A DNA stretch of 64,000 bases, taken from NCBI GenBank assembly GCA_964486285.1, contig CAZALH010000004.1, positions 1 to 64,000 of the forward strand, read 5' to 3'. Made by a program: the position numbers and the translations under genes. The notes beneath the pieces are model-generated. The model ran no database searches, was not told where the DNA came from, and worked only from the letters and a program-made list of their open reading frames with translations. This stretch comes from JAIDVZ01 sp964486285. GTDB lineage: Bacteria > Verrucomicrobiota > Verrucomicrobiia > Opitutales > JAIRKQ01. Shown piece after piece: positions 34,910 to 43,943 of this stretch. Position 1 is the stretch's first letter, and each line of letters begins with the position of its first letter.

Positions 34910-34959
34910 TAAAAATGATACCCCTTAACCATTAAAATAATTTTGTAAGATAAATAAAG

Positions 34960-35979
34960 TCAAATTTTAATATCTTGTAATCGTTTATTTCCAGGTAAAA
35001 GAAAATTTTTTACATAATCAATTACGGCATCTTCTAAAGTGTAAAGTTCCTCTTTATATCCTATTTGTCGTATTTTACTAATTTCCCCTAGCGTATAGTA
35101 TTGATACTTTCTGGCTAATTCTGTTGGCATGTCTATATATTCGATATTAACAGGTTTATCTAGTACTTTAAAAATAGGGGTTACTAAATCGATCCAAGTA
35201 TGTGCCTCTCCAGAAGAAACATTGTATAACCCGTAGCATGATTGGCCATTTATTTTTTCTGGAGCGTTAGCGAAAAAAATTGTCATATCAACAACGTCTT
35301 TAACATATATAAAATCTCGCAATTGGTGACCGTGCTGAAATTGTGGGTTTTGACTTTTAAATAGTTGCGTTTTCCCAGTAGTCTGTATTGATTCAAATGA
35401 CTTGATAACTACGCTTCTCATACTTCCTTTGTGGTATTCATTTGGGCCAAATACATTAAAATACTTCATTCCAAATCCAGGAATATTATTTTTTTGAGCA
35501 AATAGATCGAATAAATGTTTAGAATATGCATACATATTCAGTGGCCTAAGTTTATAAAGATCTGGGTCTGTATCTGACATTCCTGCTGAACCATCACCAT
35601 AAGTAGCTGCAGAAGATGCGTAAATAAATCTAATATTTTGATTCGCTGCGAAACATGATAATGTTTTAGTATATTCATAGTTGTTTCGCATCAAGTAATT
35701 ACAATTTTTTTCTGTTGTAACTGCGCATGCACCTAAGTGGAAAATGCATGATAGATTTAAAGTATTTTTATCATCATCGAGAATTTTTAATAGATCGTCA
35801 GAATCTAAATAATCTTCAAATTTTAATCCTATTAGATTAAGGAAACGATCATCCGAACCTAATGTGTCGCAAGCAATGATATTACTGTATCCACGGTTAT
35901 TTAGTTCATTGATTAGTGCACTGCCTATGAAACCAGCAGCTCCAGTAACGAGAATCATTCCTGAATTTAAATTGTCCAT
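34960..35979 (-). CDS. hldD: ADP-L-glycero-D-manno-heptose-6-epimerase
   Basis: NAD(P)-dependent SDR enzyme that makes the heptose precursor of lipopolysaccharide core. The nucleotide-binding motif GAAGFIGSAL is near the N-terminus, the catalytic pair is in MYAYSKHLFD (Y-x3-K), and the family hallmark NVFGPNEYHKGSMRSVV is complete. At about 339 residues it is normal. The ATG at 35979 is preferred to a TTG two codons upstream. It indicates that an LPS with a heptose core is made. It lies in a minus-strand row with yraN and the EIIA-DAC gene. Confidence 0.93.
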   Translation of the reverse strand: MDNLNSGMILVTGAAGFIGSALINELNNRGYSNIIACDTLGSDDRFLNLIGLKFEDYLDSDDLLKILDDDKNTLNLSCIFHLGACAVTTEKNCNYLMRNNYEYTKTLSCFAANQNIRFIYASSAATYGDGSAGMSDTDPDLYKLRPLNMYAYSKHLFDLFAQKNNIPGFGMKYFNVFGPNEYHKGSMRSVVIKSFESIQTTGKTQLFKSQNPQFQHGHQLRDFIYVKDVVDMTIFFANAPEKINGQSCYGLYNVSSGEAHTWIDLVTPIFKVLDKPVNIEYIDMPTELARKYQYYTLGEISKIRQIGYKEELYTLEDAVIDYVKNFLLPGNKRLQDIKI

Positions 35980-36034
35980 TAACAATAAAATTTGTCAGAA
36001 GATTAGCATAATTCAAGTATGAAAACTATTTTTA

Positions 36035-36442
36035 TTAAAATAATTTTATATTTTCGAAATGGTAGATTGTATCAGAATTATTAACATAGTCATGTTCAAT
36101 GTCTATAACATCAAAACGATAAGTTGTAATATGACTGATGTATTTATTTAAGTATTCTGCGCATGCTTTTTTTATGGCAGATTTTTTATTTCTGGAAATG
36201 GATTCTATCCCTCGTACTAGCGCGGTTTTATTTCGCAGCCTAACTTCTACAAAAACTAATATATCGTCATCTAATGCGATAATATCGATTTCTGCATGTT
36301 TATATCGCCAGTTTTTGTCTATTATTTTGTAATGTTTCCTTTTTAGGAAGCGGCATGCAACCCTTTCACCATATTTGCCTAAATTAAAGCACTTAGATGA
36401 ATAGAATAAATTGCCGAAAAATTTTTTTAACCTTTTTAACAT
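36035..36442 (-). CDS. yraN: UPF0102 family protein YraN
   Basis: A 135-residue member of the YraN/UPF0102 family, predicted endonuclease-fold proteins of unclear role. The family pattern is visible: GKYGERVACRFLKRKHYKIIDKN is quoted here as KYGERVACRFL, followed by HAEIDIIALDDDILVFVEVRLR, given as EIDIIA and FVEVRLR. The N-terminal 20 residues are extra and basic. It is separated from the upstream HU gene by a terminator hairpin. Confidence 0.88.
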   Translation of the reverse strand: MLKRLKKFFGNLFYSSKCFNLGKYGERVACRFLKRKHYKIIDKNWRYKHAEIDIIALDDDILVFVEVRLRNKTALVRGIESISRNKKSAIKKACAEYLNKYISHITTYRFDVIDIEHDYVNNSDTIYHFENIKLF

Positions 36443-36447
36443 AGAAA

Positions 36448-36472
36448 GCCGACATATTATATAATAGTCGGC
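36448..36472 (-). terminator. Rho-independent terminator downstream of HU gene
   Basis: A six-base-pair GC-rich stem, GCCGAC with GTCGGC (36448-36453 and 36467-36472), has a 13-base AT loop. Read on the minus strand it lies 19 bases after the HU stop and is followed by TTTCTAT. On the plus strand it is followed by ATTTTTT, which looks stronger, but no plus-strand gene ends here. It probably uncouples the highly expressed HU gene from yraN. Confidence 0.65.
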
Positions 36473-36491
36473 ATTTTTTCAAAAATCTCTA

Positions 36492-36770
36492 TTATTTAGC
36501 GATTTCTTTAAACTTTGCTCCGACTTTAAATTTAACAGATGCAGAAGCAGGGATATTAATTTTTTCTTTTGTTCTAGGGTTTATTCCTGTTCTGGCTGCA
36601 CGCTTTACAACAGAAAATGTACCAAATCCAACTAATTGAACGGAGCCAGTTTTTTCTACACCATTAATTATTGCTTGTAAAACGGAGTTCAAAGCTTGTT
36701 CCGCACATGCTCTAGAACAACCTTCGCCCGAGAGCTTTTGTATTTCACATATTAATTCAGCTTTATTCAT
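36492..36770 (-). CDS. hup: HU family DNA-binding protein
   Basis: Small nucleoid protein that bends and packs DNA. Its 92 residues show the HU/IHF pattern: MNKAELICEIQKLSG, VQLVGFGTFSVVKRAARTG, and the DNA-contacting arm NPRTKEKINIPAS followed by VKFKVGAKFKE. An insert with two Cys (EGCSRACAEQ) in the first helix pair is a small oddity. The single-gene unit has its own terminator downstream and a 120-base upstream gap that probably holds its promoter. Confidence 0.94.
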   Translation of the reverse strand: MNKAELICEIQKLSGEGCSRACAEQALNSVLQAIINGVEKTGSVQLVGFGTFSVVKRAARTGINPRTKEKINIPASASVKFKVGAKFKEIAK

Positions 36771-36896
36771 TATACGATTTCCTTATGCTTAAGTTTAATC
36801 CTCCAGCTACGTGCTACATAGTATAGTCAAAAAATAGTTTGCAAGTATAAAAAGAAAAATAAAGCCTTAATTTATTAATTTTGAGCAATTTTATCA

Positions 36897-37754
36897 TTAT
36901 TTTTTATTTTTTAACCAATCATCAAGTGCTTTACGGTCACTTTGATAAGTAATTCCATGCCATATACTAGTTGTCGGTAGAATTTTTACTGTACATTTTT
37001 TTTCAGAGATAGCATTTGTTATGGCGACAGGAAGATAAAATTCCTCATTGAAAGGATCACTTATATTTTTCATAAATTTCTGCCATTCTTCTTTTAAAAT
37101 ATGAAATACTTCAGGTGTAAATCCCCAAAGATTCATGGATACGAGAGTGTTTTTAGGGAAAATATTCCCTGACTCATCAACTGTTTCTTCATTTTCATTC
37201 TTAAAAATTCCCTTATGCTCCACAATTCTATTCAAGTGTTCGTTAGATATGTGCATAATTCCGCGAGACACTGTGCCGTTATTTGATAATGTGTCTGATA
37301 ATTTGTATCCAATTGCTGAAAAACAACTTTCTTTTGGATCTACTTTTTTGAGAAAAGAAATTGCAGCCTTTATAGCGTTTTCTCCATATAAATCATCTGC
37401 ATTCATAACTAAAAAGTTTCCTTTTAGGCAATGCATAGCAGATAATACTGCATGTCCCGTCCCCCATAATTTTATTCGTTTACAAAACTTACATAATTTG
37501 TGTTCAGGATCTTGGTAAATTAAGGAAAAAGTACATTTATTGGGTAATATATGTGATAATCGTCTATGAAAAATATCGGCAGTTTGTTCTTGAATGACAA
37601 ATACAACATTATGGATGCCATGTTTTATAGCATCTAGTATATTATATTCAGCTATAGTTAATTTATCATCCCCAAATAATTCTGTCTGTTTTAATAAACC
37701 ATATCTACTACTGCTACCTGCTGCTAAAACAACAAGCGATAATTGAGTGTTCAT
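36897..37754 (-). CDS. Nucleotidyltransferase (NTP_transferase fold)
   Basis: A 285-residue sugar-phosphate nucleotidyltransferase-like protein. The pyrophosphorylase signature LAAGSSSRYG with Lys a few residues later (LLKQ) is at the N-terminus, the central FLVMNADDLYGENA carries the metal-binding Asp pair, and WGTGHAVLSA fits the substrate loop. The substrate is not known: glucose-1-phosphate, a related sugar phosphate, or another NTP acceptor are all possible. The 'CKFCK' pair near residue 90 is unusual. It is divergent from pgsA. Confidence 0.75.
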   Translation of the reverse strand: MNTQLSLVVLAAGSSSRYGLLKQTELFGDDKLTIAEYNILDAIKHGIHNVVFVIQEQTADIFHRRLSHILPNKCTFSLIYQDPEHKLCKFCKRIKLWGTGHAVLSAMHCLKGNFLVMNADDLYGENAIKAAISFLKKVDPKESCFSAIGYKLSDTLSNNGTVSRGIMHISNEHLNRIVEHKGIFKNENEETVDESGNIFPKNTLVSMNLWGFTPEVFHILKEEWQKFMKNISDPFNEEFYLPVAITNAISEKKCTVKILPTTSIWHGITYQSDRKALDDWLKNKK

Positions 37755-37825
37755 TTAATGAATTTAAAAATTTATGATTTTTAGTTGCAACAATCTTTTT
37801 TGTAAGTTGTATTACAACTTAAGTA

Positions 37826-38407
37826 ATGAATCTAGCTAATATCATAACTCTAGCTCGTATTCCACTGTTATTTGTTGTGGCATTTTTTGTTTATTTTGAA
37901 TTTCTAGGCAGTGCAAGTGTAGGATTCCTGATTTTTGTTGTAACGAGCCTAACGGATTGGTTAGATGGATACTTAGCTCGAAAATTCAATATAACTTCTA
38001 CTTTGGGGGCATATATTGACGCTTTGACGGATAAAATTTTTATGATCGGGGTGTTTTTGGTAATGTTAACGTTAAATATATTACCTCGTCTATCGCTATT
38101 CTTAGTGTTACTTATTGTTGTAAGGGAGTTATTTGTTACTGGTATTAGGCTAGTAGCTGCAAAGCAGAATATAGTTTTAGCAGCGGAACATGAAGGAAAA
38201 ATAAAAACTGTTATGCAAATAGTGTCATCAGGATTTTTACTGGCTTGGTATGCATTGGTTCGGGATTTTGTTTGGTTGTTCCCAAAATTTTTTATCAATA
38301 GTGTATATTGGATAGGAATTATTTTATTTTTGTATGCTACATACCTTACGATTAAATCGGGAATAATGTATGCTCATAGATATAGATATTTACTTTTAGA
38401 CTGTTAA
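37826..38407 (+). CDS. pgsA: CDP-diacylglycerol--glycerol-3-phosphate 3-phosphatidyltransferase
   Basis: Makes phosphatidylglycerophosphate, the first step to phosphatidylglycerol. The CDP-alcohol phosphotransferase motif is complete (D-G-x2-A-R-x8-G-x3-D-x3-D), seen as DWLDGYLARKF and TLGAYIDALTDK. The 193 residues span about four to five membrane helices, and the N-terminal NLANIITLARIPL is the PgsA signature. The next gene, pgpA, three bases downstream, encodes the phosphatase for the next step. Confidence 0.93.
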   Translation: MNLANIITLARIPLLFVVAFFVYFEFLGSASVGFLIFVVTSLTDWLDGYLARKFNITSTLGAYIDALTDKIFMIGVFLVMLTLNILPRLSLFLVLLIVVRELFVTGIRLVAAKQNIVLAAEHEGKIKTVMQIVSSGFLLAWYALVRDFVWLFPKFFINSVYWIGIILFLYATYLTIKSGIMYAHRYRYLLLDC

Positions 38408-38410
38408 TAT

Positions 38411-38896
38411 ATGCAGAATTTTAACAATTTCATAGTGCAAGTTGCAACTCTAGGCAGGTTAGGTCATTGCAAAATTTTACCTGGTACAATAGGGGCATTT
38501 TTAGGGACGATTTTTTCATGTCTAATTTTTATGCTTTTTAAGCAACGAGTCGTAATAGTGTTATCATTTATTTTGATGTTATTTGCGATTTATATTTGTC
38601 ATTTTGCTGAAAAAAGTATTGGATCAAAAGATCCATCATGTATTATATTTGATGAATTTGTTGCTATGCCGGTTTGTTTTGTTTTTGTTTTGGAAAGATA
38701 TAATTCAATATGGTTGTTTTTGATAGGATTTATCGTGTTTAGAATTTTTGATATTATTAAGCCATTTAACTTGAAAAAATTAGAGAAATTTAATGGCGGG
38801 TTTGGAATAGTACTAGACGATATAGGGGCTGCTATTTACACAAATATAACACTGCAAATATTAAGTTTTTTATTAAAATTTTTTGGTAGGTTTTAG
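38411..38896 (+). CDS. pgpA: Phosphatidylglycerophosphatase A
   Basis: Removes the terminal phosphate from phosphatidylglycerophosphate. The 161-residue membrane protein has the family motifs LGHCKILPGTIGAFLGT and DPSCIIFDEFVAMPV, and ends with FRIFDIIKPFNLKKLEKFNGGFG shown in part as RIFDIIKPF and GGFGIVLDDIGAA. All acidic active-site residues appear kept. It lies between pgsA and rseP with gaps of 2-3 bases, so it is one transcript for membrane lipid and envelope functions. Confidence 0.93.
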   Translation: MQNFNNFIVQVATLGRLGHCKILPGTIGAFLGTIFSCLIFMLFKQRVVIVLSFILMLFAIYICHFAEKSIGSKDPSCIIFDEFVAMPVCFVFVLERYNSIWLFLIGFIVFRIFDIIKPFNLKKLEKFNGGFGIVLDDIGAAIYTNITLQILSFLLKFFGRF

Positions 38897-38898
38897 AA

Positions 38899-40611
38899 GT
38901 GAATGAATTTTATCCAATATTATTAGTAATATTGTTTTTCTGTGGCTCTATAATAGTGCATGAGTTTGGACATTACATTGCTGCACGTGTACGTGGATTA
39001 TATGTTCCTAGATTTTCTATAGGATTTGGTCCACGTTTGTTCAGTAAAAAAATTGGAGAAACGGAATTTTGTTTGTCTTTATTACCACTTGGCGGTTATG
39101 TGGCTATTCCTCAGTTAGTGGAAATAGATAAAATTGAAGGTAAGTACGATATCCCAGATAATATTAAGCAAGCTTCTTGTACTGATAAAGTCATTGTTGC
39201 TGTAATGGGAGCAGTTGCAAATATTATTTTTGCATTAGTATTAGGAGCAATACTTTGGTGTACCGGTATTCCGGTAGATAGTAGTACATTGAGCCGAACA
39301 ATTGGGTATATTGAACAAGAGTTAGAATTATCTAATGGTAGGAAGGTAATATCCCCTGCACGAGAAGCAGGTTTACAAGTAGGGGATGAGATCATATCAG
39401 TTGATGGTTCAGAAATAAAAAATTTTTCTGATATTCAACAATTTCTGGCCCTTGGTGTATGTAAAGATTCTAATGGAAGAGCGTACTCTGATGTAGATTT
39501 CATAAGGTCGAATCAGAAGATGAAAACTACAGTATATCCGATATTATGTGGGGAGGTTGATAAGTTCCGTCAAATCGGAATTTTTCCAAAGCAGGAGTTA
39601 GTAGTTGATTCTACACTAAACAATGCGATTAATGTTTATCCGGATGACAAACTTCTATCTATAGATGGGATTCCAGTTTTAAATATTCGTTTCTTGCAAG
39701 AATCTGTAGCAGGGAAAGATAATGTTAGGGTGGAATTTTTGCGTGATGGTAAAAATTTTTATGAGGGAATTGACACAATTAAGATAGCTGCGATCAAGCC
39801 ATATATTCAGTTAAGTATAGACAATACAGAGATCAATATTTTGCCGTTTTACGCTAAAAATGTGAATAAGGGAAAGGTGTCTGAACACACAGATTCATCG
39901 TTATTTCTTTTTTCAGGCAGTAAAAGTTTTTTAAAGAAATATAACTTGGAAAATGGAGTTAATGTTGTTGCTGTTAACAAAAAGCATTGCAGTAATTTGC
40001 AAGATATTTTGAAGAATTTTAACAAAGATTCCGATAACGTTTTCACTATCTTGCGTTCCGATATGCCTGTTGACGTTTTTTTACCGAAAGTTGATAGTAT
40101 TACTCTTGTGCCTGCAGTTTATAAGGATGTTCTCGGGATTAATTTTAGAAATAATATCATAATTGTTAATAAGTCTCCATTAGCATTGATTAGAGAATCA
40201 TTTTCTGCGACGTTTAAAACGTTATGTGGGTTATTTAATAGCCACTCTGATGTGTCTATGAAAAATTTAATGGGGCCAGCTGGATTAGTTAGAGCATTAC
40301 ACGCGTGTTCTAAAACCGATATTCGTTTGCTGTTATGGTTTGTAATTTTGATAAATGTTAATTTAGCTGTACTTAACTTGTTACCGTTGCCTGTGCTTGA
40401 TGGTGGATGTATCGTATTGGCTCTTTTAGAAAAAGTAACCTCTGATAAGTGTCGATGCATTGATAATATTTTCGGAGTTCTGCAAAGTGTATTTTTGTTT
40501 TTATTGTTAGCATTGCTAGTTTATGTTAGTATCTTCGATATTAAACGATGGCAGGTTGATAGTAACATGCGAAGTGATTATGAACACCAATCAAAATTGA
40601 GATTACTGTGA
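38899..40611 (+). CDS. rseP: RIP-family site-2 zinc metalloprotease RseP
   Basis: Intramembrane protease that cuts membrane-bound regulators and leftover signal peptides. The zinc site VHEFGHYIAARVRGL (HExxH) is in the first membrane helix, and the third zinc ligand is in NLLPLPVLDGG. Between them are two PDZ-like regions (AREAGLQVGDEIISVDG and DDKLLSIDGIPVLN). The 570 residues are longer than E. coli RseP (about 450), with extra sequence in the periplasmic part. The start is GTG. Its stop overlaps the ispG start (GTGA). Confidence 0.92.
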   Translation: MNEFYPILLVILFFCGSIIVHEFGHYIAARVRGLYVPRFSIGFGPRLFSKKIGETEFCLSLLPLGGYVAIPQLVEIDKIEGKYDIPDNIKQASCTDKVIVAVMGAVANIIFALVLGAILWCTGIPVDSSTLSRTIGYIEQELELSNGRKVISPAREAGLQVGDEIISVDGSEIKNFSDIQQFLALGVCKDSNGRAYSDVDFIRSNQKMKTTVYPILCGEVDKFRQIGIFPKQELVVDSTLNNAINVYPDDKLLSIDGIPVLNIRFLQESVAGKDNVRVEFLRDGKNFYEGIDTIKIAAIKPYIQLSIDNTEINILPFYAKNVNKGKVSEHTDSSLFLFSGSKSFLKKYNLENGVNVVAVNKKHCSNLQDILKNFNKDSDNVFTILRSDMPVDVFLPKVDSITLVPAVYKDVLGINFRNNIIIVNKSPLALIRESFSATFKTLCGLFNSHSDVSMKNLMGPAGLVRALHACSKTDIRLLLWFVILINVNLAVLNLLPLPVLDGGCIVLALLEKVTSDKCRCIDNIFGVLQSVFLFLLLALLVYVSIFDIKRWQVDSNMRSDYEHQSKLRLL

Positions 40612-41729
40612 GAAGGAAGACGCATGTCGTGATGGTTGGGAACGTTGGTATCGGTGGAAATTATCCAATAAGTATACAGTCAATGACGAATATTCCGCTT
40701 CAAAAAGTCAGTGACAACGTTTCTCAAATAATTAATTTGGTAGAAAATGGATGTGAAATTGTTAGGTTAGCTGTTCCTAAGCCATCAGATGTTTTATTTT
40801 TTAAAGAAGTAAAAGACAGGTTGCGCAAATCAAAGATAGAGATCCCACTTGTTGCTGATGTACACTTTACTCCACGTGTAGCATATGATTGTTTAAAAGT
40901 TGCTGATAAAGTTAGAATTAATGCTGGTAACTTTGCTGAATCTACTTCGATGTCATGTAAAAATGACAAGAATGTGATTTTAAAAAAGTTTTCGGATTTT
41001 TTTCAAGTGGCCAAACAATTGCATGTCCCAGTACGAGTAGGCATTAACGCCGGTTCGTTGTCCCACAGAATCATATCACAGTTTGGAGATAATGTGCATG
41101 GCATGTGGGAAAGTGCTTATGAATGTATTGAAGCTGCACAATTAGTTGATTTTGAAGACATTGTTTTTTCATTTAAAGCAAGTGACGTGAACTTAATGGT
41201 TGAAGCTTACCGACTAGCTTGTCGCGAAATGGATGCTTTAGGAGTAACTTATCCGATACATTTAGGAGTTACTGAGGCAGGGGATAATCAGTATGCTCGT
41301 ATAAAATCAGCTATAGGGATAGGTAGTTTATTGCTTGATGGAATAGGGGACACTATAAGGGTTTCTTTAACAGAGGATCCTAAAAGTGAGCTATCAGTAG
41401 CACGTGATATTTTACAATCTATCAATTTTCGTTGGTTCGGTCCGGAATTTATAGCTTGTCCATCGTGTGGAAGAACGAGTTTTGATATACAGTCAGTATT
41501 TTCTAACGTTAAATCTGTATTACAAAATATTCCTTTAAAAAAACATCTTAAAATTGCAGTTATGGGATGTATTGTTAATGGCATTGGTGAGGCTAGAGGG
41601 AGCGATTATGCTGTTGTTGGAATGCCCGATGGGAAAGTTGTTATTTACTTTAAGGGAAATAGTATTTCTGAAAAAATTGATCCAAATATTGTCCATTTGG
41701 TTTTAAAAGATATTATTTTATCAAATTAA
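40608..41729 (+). CDS. ispG: 4-hydroxy-3-methylbut-2-en-1-yl diphosphate synthase
   Basis: Iron-sulfur enzyme of the non-mevalonate isoprenoid pathway. The N-terminal VMVGNVGIGGNYPISIQSMT and the later Fe-S cysteines in CPSCGRTSFD and AVMGCIVNGIGEA are the family hallmarks. At 373 residues it is the short bacterial form, without the extra domain found in chlamydial and plant enzymes. The GTG start overlaps the rseP stop by four bases. Its last 9 bases overlap the convergent priA. Confidence 0.95.
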   Translation: MRRKTHVVMVGNVGIGGNYPISIQSMTNIPLQKVSDNVSQIINLVENGCEIVRLAVPKPSDVLFFKEVKDRLRKSKIEIPLVADVHFTPRVAYDCLKVADKVRINAGNFAESTSMSCKNDKNVILKKFSDFFQVAKQLHVPVRVGINAGSLSHRIISQFGDNVHGMWESAYECIEAAQLVDFEDIVFSFKASDVNLMVEAYRLACREMDALGVTYPIHLGVTEAGDNQYARIKSAIGIGSLLLDGIGDTIRVSLTEDPKSELSVARDILQSINFRWFGPEFIACPSCGRTSFDIQSVFSNVKSVLQNIPLKKHLKIAVMGCIVNGIGEARGSDYAVVGMPDGKVVIYFKGNSISEKIDPNIVHLVLKDIILSN

Positions 41730-43943
41730 ATCTATAGGATCGACGTCGATTATTATGTCAAGAGTAGGTGTTTTTTTTAGCTTATTTACTATCAATTTTA
41801 TAGTCATTACACTTTGAAGTGTTTTTGATGAGAATATAATTATTATGTAACGAAATTTATTATTGATTTTTGATAAAATTGCTGGAGTTGCATTTTTAAC
41901 TTCAGCATGCACTAAGAGTTCTTTTAAATTTTTTTGCAAATTAATCGCTACTTCTTTTGTATATTGTTCATTCTCGCTTGAAAGAATGATTTTGATTATA
42001 TGTCTCCATGGAGGATATAAGAATTCTTTGCGGTTTTTTATTTCTGTTTCTATGAAATGAAAAAATTCATTTTGTTTTGCGAGCTTTATTATATATGACT
42101 CTGGGTTATAAGTTTGTATAATTACGTGTCCTGGTTTATTACCACGTCCTGCGCGTCCAGCTACCTGAGTAAGTAATTGAAATGCTCGTTCTGCTGCTCG
42201 AAAATCAGGGAAGTTTATTACTCCATCAATATTTATTATCCCAACTAGTGAAACATTTGGAAAGTCTAGTCCTTTAGCAATCATTTGTGTTCCGATCATT
42301 ATATCAATTTCGTTTTTTTGAAACCTGTTCAATATATTGCGAATTTCGTTCTTGCGATTCATTATATCGGAATCAACGCGGGCGATATTAGCTTCCGGAA
42401 ATAGATTACGAGTAATTTGTTCTAATTTTTGTGAACCTATACCACGTTGAAGAATATCAGTGTTGCCACATGTTGGGCAACGTATTGGTAAATGTTCTTC
42501 ATGTCCACATAAATGGCATAGCATTTTATTTATATCGCTATGGTATGTTAAAGATACACTGCAACATGGACATTCTGCTAAATAGTTGCAATGTTTGCAC
42601 AGTACAACTGTAGCATATCCTCTGCGATTTAAGAATAAAATTGTTTGTTCTTTCTTACTTAATCGATCATTTATTAAGTTTTGAAGGGGTAAGGAAATAA
42701 TGTTTTTACCATTTTCATATTGTGTGTTTATAATGTCTATTTTTGGTAAAATTTTATTATCAATGCGGTGGGGAAGAAGATTTATTTTATATTTTTTGTT
42801 CTGGACATTGTAAATTGACTCCAATGATGGAGTAGCTGAACCTAATATACAGACAGCATTATTTAATTTTGCACGATAAACTGCGACATCGCGTGCATGA
42901 TAACGGGGATTTTCAGACTGTTTATAGCTTGTTTCATGCTCTTCGTCGACGATTATCAGTCTAATATTTTTTAGTGGAGAAAATATCGCAGAACGTGCAC
43001 CAATAACAATTTTAGCATCACCATTTGATAGGGCTAACCACGCATCTCGTCGTTCCCCATCAGATAGCATACTGTGCCATACTAATACTTTGTCGTTATA
43101 TTTAAATATCCCATTTCGTATTCTATTTACGGTCTGAGGAGTTAATGCAAGTTCAGGAACAAGCATGATAACATCACCATTTAAACTAAGTACGTGATTA
43201 ATTGCTTCTATATATACTTCTGTTTTACCTGATCCTGTAATGCCGTATAATAAATGTGTATGAAATGCATGCTTGTTGATTGATGAAATTATATCATTTG
43301 CAGCAGATTGTTGCTCATTATTTAATAATATTTTTTTTAAGGGCATGTAGTTATTCCCAAATTTATCATGATATTCTATTCGTTGAATTTGCACATAATT
43401 TTCGGATACAATTTTTTTATCTATTAAGGTTTTTAGTGCTGACAAAGATTGAATGGATTTTTTATTGATAGCAGTATCAGCAGATATGATCCTTTGATAG
43501 ATTTCGAATTGTTTAGGTGAACGTTTTCGCAGGGTTAATAATTCAGAATTTGATAGATACTTACTGATTGATAAAGTTGTATTGAATTTTGGATTTACTA
43601 GTTTACGTATAGCACTTGGAATTACTGTTTCCGCAACACTTTTTATATTGGAGGCATAATAATCTGATATCCATGTTATAAGTTGTAAAACATCTTTCCC
43701 AAAAAGGGCATTAGGGTATAATATTTTTGTGATATCTTTAATCTCGAAATTAATACTTTTAGGAATATGACGTACGATTTCTTGTATTATTCCATATTCT
43801 GCTTTTTTACCAAATGGGATTTCTACAAGCATTCCTGGTTGTACGGTATTTATTAAATCTTCGGGAATAGAATACAATAGTGGTTCTTTTGCCCATGTTA
43901 ACGTCGTTATACTTGCTAATAATTTACTTTGATGTAGTGTCAT
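41721..43943 (-). CDS. priA: Primosomal replication protein N' (PriA helicase)
   Basis: Restarts stalled replication forks. The 740-residue protein has an N-terminal DNA-binding domain, then a helicase core with Walker A GITGSGKTEVYIEAI, DEEH in VDEEHETSYKQ, and motif LGSATPSLES. The zinc region has C-x2-C pairs (CKHC, CPCC, CHLC, CPTC), and the C-terminal motif QVAGRAGRG is present. All standard motifs are intact. It begins directly after the stop of pit on the minus strand. Confidence 0.96.
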   Translation of the reverse strand: MTLHQSKLLASITTLTWAKEPLLYSIPEDLINTVQPGMLVEIPFGKKAEYGIIQEIVRHIPKSINFEIKDITKILYPNALFGKDVLQLITWISDYYASNIKSVAETVIPSAIRKLVNPKFNTTLSISKYLSNSELLTLRKRSPKQFEIYQRIISADTAINKKSIQSLSALKTLIDKKIVSENYVQIQRIEYHDKFGNNYMPLKKILLNNEQQSAANDIISSINKHAFHTHLLYGITGSGKTEVYIEAINHVLSLNGDVIMLVPELALTPQTVNRIRNGIFKYNDKVLVWHSMLSDGERRDAWLALSNGDAKIVIGARSAIFSPLKNIRLIIVDEEHETSYKQSENPRYHARDVAVYRAKLNNAVCILGSATPSLESIYNVQNKKYKINLLPHRIDNKILPKIDIINTQYENGKNIISLPLQNLINDRLSKKEQTILFLNRRGYATVVLCKHCNYLAECPCCSVSLTYHSDINKMLCHLCGHEEHLPIRCPTCGNTDILQRGIGSQKLEQITRNLFPEANIARVDSDIMNRKNEIRNILNRFQKNEIDIMIGTQMIAKGLDFPNVSLVGIINIDGVINFPDFRAAERAFQLLTQVAGRAGRGNKPGHVIIQTYNPESYIIKLAKQNEFFHFIETEIKNRKEFLYPPWRHIIKIILSSENEQYTKEVAINLQKNLKELLVHAEVKNATPAILSKINNKFRYIIIIFSSKTLQSVMTIKLIVNKLKKTPTLDIIIDVDPIDLI